Shown here: positions 59,352 to 64,000 of the stretch, in pieces
Layout: every line of letters starts with the position of its first letter
Position numbering within the stretch: the first letter of the stretch is position 1
Origin: Bacillota bacterium
GTDB lineage: Bacteria; Bacillota; Clostridia; Oscillospirales; Acutalibacteraceae
Assembly (NCBI GenBank): GCA_023390175.1
Contig: JAEWDK010000024.1
Location: forward strand, 124,001-188,000
Direction: 5' to 3'
Length of the DNA: 64,000 nucleotides
The notes under the pieces: model-generated
Seen by the model: only the letters and a program-made list of their open reading frames with translations
Told to the model about the DNA's origin: nothing
Database searches by the model: none
Program-made: the position numbers and the translations under genes

Positions 59352-61442
59352 TTATTTAAATAATGACATCGTAAGGAACATGGTGGACATTAGCGAGGAG
59401 ACGAGCGATACAACGGTGATCTGTGTGTTAATGGAAGGGCCTGCAGTGTCTTTAAACGGGTCGCCCACAGTATCGCCCACGACTGCGGATTTATGTGCGT
59501 CGGAGCCTTTGCCGCCGTGATGCCCGGACTCTATGTATTTTTTAGAATTATCCCACAATCCGCCGGCATTGCTCATGAACAGTGCAAGCAGCAGTCCGCT
59601 CACGATGTTTCCGCAAAGGAAGCCGCCGATTGCCTGTACTCCGCCAATAAATCCGACGATGATTGTTGCAACAATCGTGAAGAGTCCTGCAGGTACCAGT
59701 TCTTTCAGCGCGCCGGAAGTAGCAATTTCAATGCATTTTCCGTATTCGGGGGTAACGCCTTCCTTACCTTCCTTCAGGCCGATAATCTCCCTGAACTGGC
59801 GATGAATTTCACTGACCATTCTTTGTGCGTTGCGGTCAACGCCAAGCATCAGCATTGCAGAGAATACCGCCGGAATGGAAGCGCCGACGAGCAGTCCGAA
59901 GAATACTACAGGATTCATAATATCGAAGCCCGTCAGGCCCTGTAAGCCAAGCGCGACAGCGGAATCATTTACCTGGCTGATGAATGCACCCAGCAGAGCA
60001 ATTACAGTTAAACCTGCCGCGCCGATAGCAAAGCCCTTGGTAACCGCTTTTACAGTGTTACCCGCGCTGTCAAGCGCATCAGTAATATCAAGAACCTCGT
60101 CACCCAAATTACCCATTTCGGCAAGGCCGCGGGCATTGTCAACGATTGGGCCGTAGGCATCATTCGAAATAATCATGCCAACGATGGAAAGCATTCCGAC
60201 TGCCGCCATGGCAATACCGAACATTGCATAGCCCGGGCCAATCGGTTCACAAAGCTTATACGCTGCAAGGGCAGAAATGGCAATGCCGATCATTGCGGGC
60301 AGCGTACTGATGAAGCCATAAGAAATACCGGAAAGAATTGTAAAGGCTGCACCGCTCTCGGAAGCTTTTGCAACATTATGTACAGGCTTTTTTGTGTCGT
60401 CCGTAAAGTAATCGCTTGCGATTCCGATGATGACGCCAACCAGCAAGCCGACGGCGCTTGCTCCCCAAATCCGCCACTGGAAATGAAATACCAGAGTTGC
60501 CAGAGCCGTTAAAACTCCGAAAATTACGGTGGTGACATAAGTGCTGCTGTTCAGCGCTTTGGTAGGATTGCCGTGTTTCCCCATTCTTGCTGTGGCAACG
60601 CCGATTATGGAAGCAAACAGGCCGACTGCAGCATAACAGAATACCATGCTTGCGTTTCCTGTTCCGCCGGATGCTTTGTCAAGTGAAGAAGCAATAACAA
60701 GTGCCGCGGCCATAGAGGCAACGTTGGAGTCAAATAAATCCGCGCCCATTCCGGCTACGTCGCCAACATTGTCACCGACATTATCTGCAATGACGGCGGG
60801 ATTTCTGGGATCATCCTCAGGGATACTCAGTTCGACTTTACCGACCAGGTCAGCGCTGATATCCGCCGTTTTTGTAAAGATGCCGCCGCCCGCTTTTGCG
60901 AACAGTGCAAGGGAGCTTGCGCCAAAACTGAAGCCCAGCAAAGCGGTGGTATTGTTCGTAATCAGCATTACCAGCGTTACACCAAGCAGTGTGCCGCCTA
61001 CAACAGCCATGCCCATTACCGCGCCGCCGCGGAATCCGGACATAAACGAAGGCTTGATTCCTTTTTGAGCCGCTTCAGCTGTTTTTACATTGGCGATTGT
61101 AGCAATTCGAATACCGACTACTCCCGCCACAGCAGAAAAAACAGTGCCGCAAAGATAAGACAATGCCATAATAATATTATCCAGAATATTGCCTTTCCAA
61201 ATTGGAGTGGGAAGGAGAATAAGAATTAAAAGAGCAGCCACGCCGGCGAACCTGGCAAGAACACTGTATTCTTTAGCAAGAAAAGTGTTTGCGCCGTTTC
61301 GGATTAGTTCACCGATTTCCGCGATTCGCTTGTTGGAGGACGGCTGCTTTTTAACCCACCTGTAAAGCCAGGCGGCGAAAAGAAACGAGAGCGCGGAAAT
61401 AATGAGTGAGACGATCAGGAAAAATGTGATGTCGAAGTTCAT
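59352..61442 (-). CDS. hppA: Membrane-bound proton-pumping pyrophosphatase (K+-independent type)
   Basis: A 696-residue protein with about 16 membrane segments. It couples pyrophosphate hydrolysis to ion pumping. The catalytic segments DDPRNPAVIADNVGDNVGD (about 210) and GDTVGDPFKDTAGPS (about 655) are intact. The K+-dependence site reads GNTVKAVTKG: Lys, rather than Ala, marks the K+-independent group, which are mainly H+ pumps. The ATG has AAGGGGTTGAT upstream. It is transcribed alone. Confidence 0.95.
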   Translation of the reverse strand: MNFDITFFLIVSLIISALSFLFAAWLYRWVKKQPSSNKRIAEIGELIRNGANTFLAKEYSVLARFAGVAALLILILLPTPIWKGNILDNIIMALSYLCGTVFSAVAGVVGIRIATIANVKTAEAAQKGIKPSFMSGFRGGAVMGMAVVGGTLLGVTLVMLITNNTTALLGFSFGASSLALFAKAGGGIFTKTADISADLVGKVELSIPEDDPRNPAVIADNVGDNVGDVAGMGADLFDSNVASMAAALVIASSLDKASGGTGNASMVFCYAAVGLFASIIGVATARMGKHGNPTKALNSSTYVTTVIFGVLTALATLVFHFQWRIWGASAVGLLVGVIIGIASDYFTDDTKKPVHNVAKASESGAAFTILSGISYGFISTLPAMIGIAISALAAYKLCEPIGPGYAMFGIAMAAVGMLSIVGMIISNDAYGPIVDNARGLAEMGNLGDEVLDITDALDSAGNTVKAVTKGFAIGAAGLTVIALLGAFISQVNDSAVALGLQGLTGFDIMNPVVFFGLLVGASIPAVFSAMLMLGVDRNAQRMVSEIHRQFREIIGLKEGKEGVTPEYGKCIEIATSGALKELVPAGLFTIVATIIVGFIGGVQAIGGFLCGNIVSGLLLALFMSNAGGLWDNSKKYIESGHHGGKGSDAHKSAVVGDTVGDPFKDTAGPSINTQITVVSLVSSLMSTMFLTMSLFK

Positions 61443-61481
61443 GCTATCAACCCCTTGTTAATAAAAATTTAATTATTTTTG

Positions 61482-61510
61482 ATTATAGCATAGCATTATT
61501 TGTAAATAAA
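61482..61510 (-). promoter_or_regulatory. hppA promoter
   Basis: On the - strand, TTTATT, 17 bp, then TATAAT with a TGC extension. Confidence 0.6.
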
Positions 61511-61739
61511 GGTTAAAAAACACGATAATTGTTATAAATTATTGTACAATAATATTAATCTTATTGTTATCCGTGAATTTTTCTCCTTCAGAACGGTTTC
61601 TAACCTGACTTGAGTGCAGCTTTATAATATTTATATTACTGCAATAACCGTATTTTACATATTAGCATTTGTTAAGCCGTTAAGAAGAAACGATTCGCAA
61701 AAAACAAAAATGTTTTAATGTAATCAAGCATCCTTATTA

Positions 61740-61768
61740 TTGATTTTTTTCCTCAGTTCAAGTATTAT
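61740..61768 (+). promoter_or_regulatory. EamA-gene promoter
   Basis: TTGATT (61740-61745), 17 bp, then TATTAT (61763-61768), with a leader of about 105 nt. A CCTCA/TGAGG repeat overlaps the -10 region. Confidence 0.65.
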
Positions 61769-61880
61769 ATTGAGGTGTGTAAAAAAATATGTGCGAAATT
61801 CCGAGTAAATAAGTTAATTGTGGTCGTCTAAAGCCGGGGTTTTTGAACCGTAATTGACTGTAATAAAAAGGATTGTGATT

Positions 61881-62747
61881 ATGGCTTCAACAAAATCAGA
61901 AAAAAATGCGATTTCACTCATGGCCGCCTGTGCCGGGCTTTGGAGTATTGCCGGTATTTTTATAAAAATGATTCCATGGAACCCATTTGTAATATCGGGG
62001 CTGCGCAGCCTGATTGCTGCGGCAGTAGTTGCAGTGTTTATGTATGTGACAAAAAAACAAGTCAAAATCAACAGGGCTTCTGTTATAAGCGGCCTTTTTA
62101 TTATGGGAACTTTTTTTGCCTTTGTGTCCGCCAATAAGATGACCACCGCGGCAAATGCAATCGTTTTGCAGTTTACTTCTCCTGTGTTTATTCTAATTAT
62201 TTCAGCACTTGTGTTCCATCAGCGGTTTCATAAGGCGGACCTTATTACCGTTGTGGTTACGCTTTTTGGAATTTCGCTGTTTTTCTTTGACAAACTCGGT
62301 TCGGGCAGCCTGCTGGGCAATTGCCTGGGTATTATTGCCGGGCTGTTTATGGCGGGGATGTATGTTGTTACTGGCCGTACCGACGAAGATTCACGCATGA
62401 GTGGAATTCTGCTTGGGCATGTGTTTACTGCGTTAATTGGTGTACCGATGATTTTTGTTTTTCCGACTCCGGTTTCCTCAACGGCGATCTGGAGCATTCT
62501 GGCACTCGGCGTTATACAGCTTGGAATACCGTATATTTTATACGGACTGGCTGTAAAAAGCTGCCCGCCGCTGGCGTGCTCGCTGATTGGTGCGATCGAA
62601 CCGCTGCTGAACCCTGTTTGGGTATTTTTGTTCAATGGGGAAGTGCCGGGGCTTTACGCATTGATTGGCGGGGTCATTGTGATTTCTGCTGTTACAGGCT
62701 GGTGTGTTTGGCGTGACCGCTTTGTTTCAAAGCACTCTGCAGCTTAG
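61881..62747 (+). CDS. EamA/DMT-family transporter
   Basis: A 288-residue membrane protein with ten hydrophobic segments arranged as two five-helix EamA repeats (about 10-140 and 150-280). AACAGLWSIAGIFIKMIPWN at the start and the second-repeat SLIGAIEPLLNPVWVFLFNGE (about 240-260, in part) are typical. Such proteins export amino acids or other metabolites; the substrate cannot be told. The ATG at 61881 has AAAAGGAT upstream; an in-frame ATG/GTG at 61854 is less likely. Confidence 0.87.
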   Translation: MASTKSEKNAISLMAACAGLWSIAGIFIKMIPWNPFVISGLRSLIAAAVVAVFMYVTKKQVKINRASVISGLFIMGTFFAFVSANKMTTAANAIVLQFTSPVFILIISALVFHQRFHKADLITVVVTLFGISLFFFDKLGSGSLLGNCLGIIAGLFMAGMYVVTGRTDEDSRMSGILLGHVFTALIGVPMIFVFPTPVSSTAIWSILALGVIQLGIPYILYGLAVKSCPPLACSLIGAIEPLLNPVWVFLFNGEVPGLYALIGGVIVISAVTGWCVWRDRFVSKHSAA

Positions 62748-62776
62748 AATACATAATCCTGTTTATAAAATTATTT

Positions 62777-62811
62777 AAGGCCGGCGATAATCGCTCGACC
62801 TTATTTTTTAT
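62777..62811 (+). terminator. Terminator of the EamA gene
   Basis: An AAGGCCGGCGA / TCGCTCGACCTT stem with one mismatch and a bulge, then TTATTTTTTA. Confidence 0.75.
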
Positions 62812-62824
62812 GGCTGAAATTTGT

Positions 62825-62855
62825 GATATAATAACCGCATAGCGGTTATTATATC
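62825..62855. repeat. Perfect inverted repeat flanking repeat copy 2
   Basis: GATATAATAACCGC (62825-62838) and GCGGTTATTATATC (62842-62855), 14-bp perfect arms with a 3-nt loop. It starts with the same TGTGATATAATAA found at the right end of repeat copy 1 and lies 7 bp before copy 2. Confidence 0.75.
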
Positions 62856-62862
62856 GAACTTT

Positions 62863-62947
62863 ACGTCCCTCCGGGTTCGTCGTTTGCACAGCGACCGCCG
62901 GAGATGGACGACTATATCACAAAAGCTTTGCTTTTATGATATAATAA
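62863..62947 (+). repeat. Dispersed structured repeat, copy 2
   Basis: The same element as at 54366-54450. Stem 1 spans 62864-62910 (CGTCC/GGACG, CTCCGG/CCGGAG, GTCG/CGAC). Stem 2 is 62913-62926 / 62930-62943 with one mismatch. The T-to-C change in stem 1 turns a G-T pair of copy 1 into G-C, so the stem is kept. It ends TGATATAATAA, 36 nt before the next gene. Confidence 0.85.
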
Positions 62948-62982
62948 AAATAAGATCAAGTGGAAGGGCTGGATGTAAAAAC

Positions 62983-64000
62983 ATGACGGAAAAGCTATAT
63001 TATGAAAACGGCTATTTGAAAACTTTTACGGCGACGGTAACGGAATGTTCCGAACAGGGGGCATACTGCGAGGTCGCTTTAAATAGGACGGCATTTTTTC
63101 CAGAAGGCGGCGGTCAGCCGGCCGATATCGGGGTACTGAATACCGTAAATGTAATCGATGTACAGGAGCACGGTGAACAAATCATTCATACCACTGACCG
63201 TCCCATTCCTGTCGGTACTTCGGTAACGGGCGGAATCCATTGGCCCTACCGGTTTGAGCTGATGCAGCAGCATTCGGGGGAACATATTGTTTCGGGTATT
63301 GTTCATCGCCTGTTTGGCTTTGACAATGTCGGGTTTCATATGGGAGCCAAATCAGTTACCGTTGATTTTAACGGGGAATTGAATGAAGAAAATCTGCGGA
63401 CGGTTGAGTATCTTGCCAATGAGGCGGTTTACCGCAACCTGCCGATTCAAATCAGTTACCCTTTGCCGCAGGAGCTTGCGGTGCTGAAATATCGCAGTAA
63501 AAAAGAACTGAGCGGGGCAATCCGCATTGTTACCATACCGGGTTACGATGTTTGCGCCTGCTGCGGCACACACGTGGCCCGCACCGGGGAAATCGGAATC
63601 ATCCGGGTTTTATCCGCACAGCGATACAAGGGCGGCACACGGGTAAGCCTTCTGTTCGGCGGTAAGGCATTGGTCGATTGCAGGGAAAAATCACAGAGTG
63701 TAAACACAATTTCCACCCTTCTTTCGGCCAAGCCGGAAGAGGTTCCCTCTGCAGTAGAGCATTTGCTTGCCGAAAACAATACACTGAAGCAGGAAATCGT
63801 TGCTCTGCATGATCGAATTTTTGAAGCAAAGGCGGCTTCTATTCCAAACGGCACCGGTAATATCTGCGTGTTTGAATCAAACCTCACACCAAACGATTTA
63901 CGCAAATTCTGTCTGCTCCTGTGTGAACGCTGCAGCGGAAGTGTGGCTGTATTCTCGGGGGATGAGGAAACCGGTTATAAATATGCGCTGGGGAGTGCAG
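62983..64000 (+). CDS. Alanyl-tRNA editing protein (AlaX-like, DHHA1), truncated by the window end
   Basis: 339 residues are visible and the frame stays open to base 64000. It resembles the editing half of alanyl-tRNA synthetase: RTAFFPEGGGQPADIG (about 27), the zinc motif QQHSGEHIVSG (HxxxH, about 88) and CACCGTHVARTGEIG (CxxxH, about 187), then a coiled-coil (about 250-275) and the start of a DHHA1 domain. It should remove Ser or Gly from mischarged tRNA-Ala. The expected full length is about 390-400. The ATG at 62983 has GAAGGG 14 nt upstream, a loose spacing. Confidence 0.9.
   Translation, partial: MTEKLYYENGYLKTFTATVTECSEQGAYCEVALNRTAFFPEGGGQPADIGVLNTVNVIDVQEHGEQIIHTTDRPIPVGTSVTGGIHWPYRFELMQQHSGEHIVSGIVHRLFGFDNVGFHMGAKSVTVDFNGELNEENLRTVEYLANEAVYRNLPIQISYPLPQELAVLKYRSKKELSGAIRIVTIPGYDVCACCGTHVARTGEIGIIRVLSAQRYKGGTRVSLLFGGKALVDCREKSQSVNTISTLLSAKPEEVPSAVEHLLAENNTLKQEIVALHDRIFEAKAASIPNGTGNICVFESNLTPNDLRKFCLLLCERCSGSVAVFSGDEETGYKYALGSA

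Larger units (their letters stand above)
61443..61880. other. 438-bp divergent region between hppA and the EamA gene
   Basis: It holds the hppA promoter (-) near its left end and the EamA promoter (+) at 61740-61768. The middle (61511-61739) is AT-rich, with TATAAT at 61623-61628 but no matching -35, and no coding or RNA signature is seen. Confidence 0.7.

Noticed and set aside
60646..61068. A 140-residue + strand frame antisense to hppA
   Set aside because: It lies wholly inside a strongly conserved coding gene, is Ala/Pro/Ser-rich as expected of an antisense shadow, and has no start signals.
1..64000. CRISPR arrays, prophage or insertion sequences
   Set aside because: No regularly spaced repeats, integrase, transposase or phage structural genes are seen. 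The only dispersed repeat is the 85-bp element.

Overview
The window looks like chromosome of an anaerobic, endospore-forming Clostridia species, probably of the Oscillospirales/Ruminococcaceae type. The placement is inferred from gene content: a complete spoIIIA operon, the Prp/L27 N-terminal processing pair, mini-RNase III, DapL-type lysine synthesis, an ANTAR regulator beside glnA, LuxS, and a membrane pyrophosphatase. I see no prophage, transposase or CRISPR array. Most genes are on the + strand. Exceptions are single genes or pairs at 15.3, 28.5-29.8, 47.6-50.5, 55.3-56.4 and 59.4-61.4 kb.

Layout. 0.1-2.4 kb holds a DUF2975 / Xre / DUF4173 membrane module. 2.5-7.3 kb is spoIIIAA-AH (the feeding-tube apparatus). 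7.5-11.2 kb is nusB, a TsaD/Kae1-like paralogue, xseA, xseB and ispA. 11.3-14.3 kb is an L21-leader-like region, rplU, prp, rpmA, obgE and mini-RNase III. 14.3-19 kb has a YitT protein, an Asn-rich mini-protein, an RsmF-like RNA methyltransferase, ilvE and an RluA-type pseudouridine synthase. 19-21.6 kb is a polar amino acid ABC transporter. 21.6-24.8 kb is a phospholipase C-like protein, luxS and a LysM/G5/M23 cell-wall peptidase. 25-28.4 kb is murA, yycJ, rlmH and a GNAT.

From 28.5 to 47.2 kb there is a nitrogen-assimilation and glutamine-use block: gdhA (-), glnA with an attenuator-like leader, an ANTAR regulator, dapF, dapL, carAB, purC, purF, purB, purA, glmS and guaA. It puts ammonia capture (GdhA, GlnA), a likely RNA-binding regulator and four glutamine amidotransferases (CarA, PurF, GlmS, GuaA) side by side. 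It is followed by tRNA-Leu(CAG). From 47.6 kb on come a 4Fe-4S/FMN membrane protein with its ApbE flavin transferase, a CBS protein, a nitroreductase, a PAS-GGDEF-HD-GYP sensor, a HAD phosphatase, an uncharacterised C39-like Cys protein, a glycosyltransferase, DegV, a K+-independent type membrane pyrophosphatase, an EamA transporter and a truncated alanyl-tRNA editing protein at the right edge.

The observations most worth following up are the glnA leader with two AAG-N6-CUU mini-hairpins competing with a terminator next to a pseudo-receiver ANTAR gene; a two-copy, ~85-bp structured intergenic repeat (54.4 and 62.9 kb); a WalR-box match at the M23 peptidase promoter; and the topology puzzle of the FMN protein/ApbE pair. 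Most genes are recognisable housekeeping genes. I do not see a clearly novel multi-gene system, and the listed candidates are regulatory or structural.
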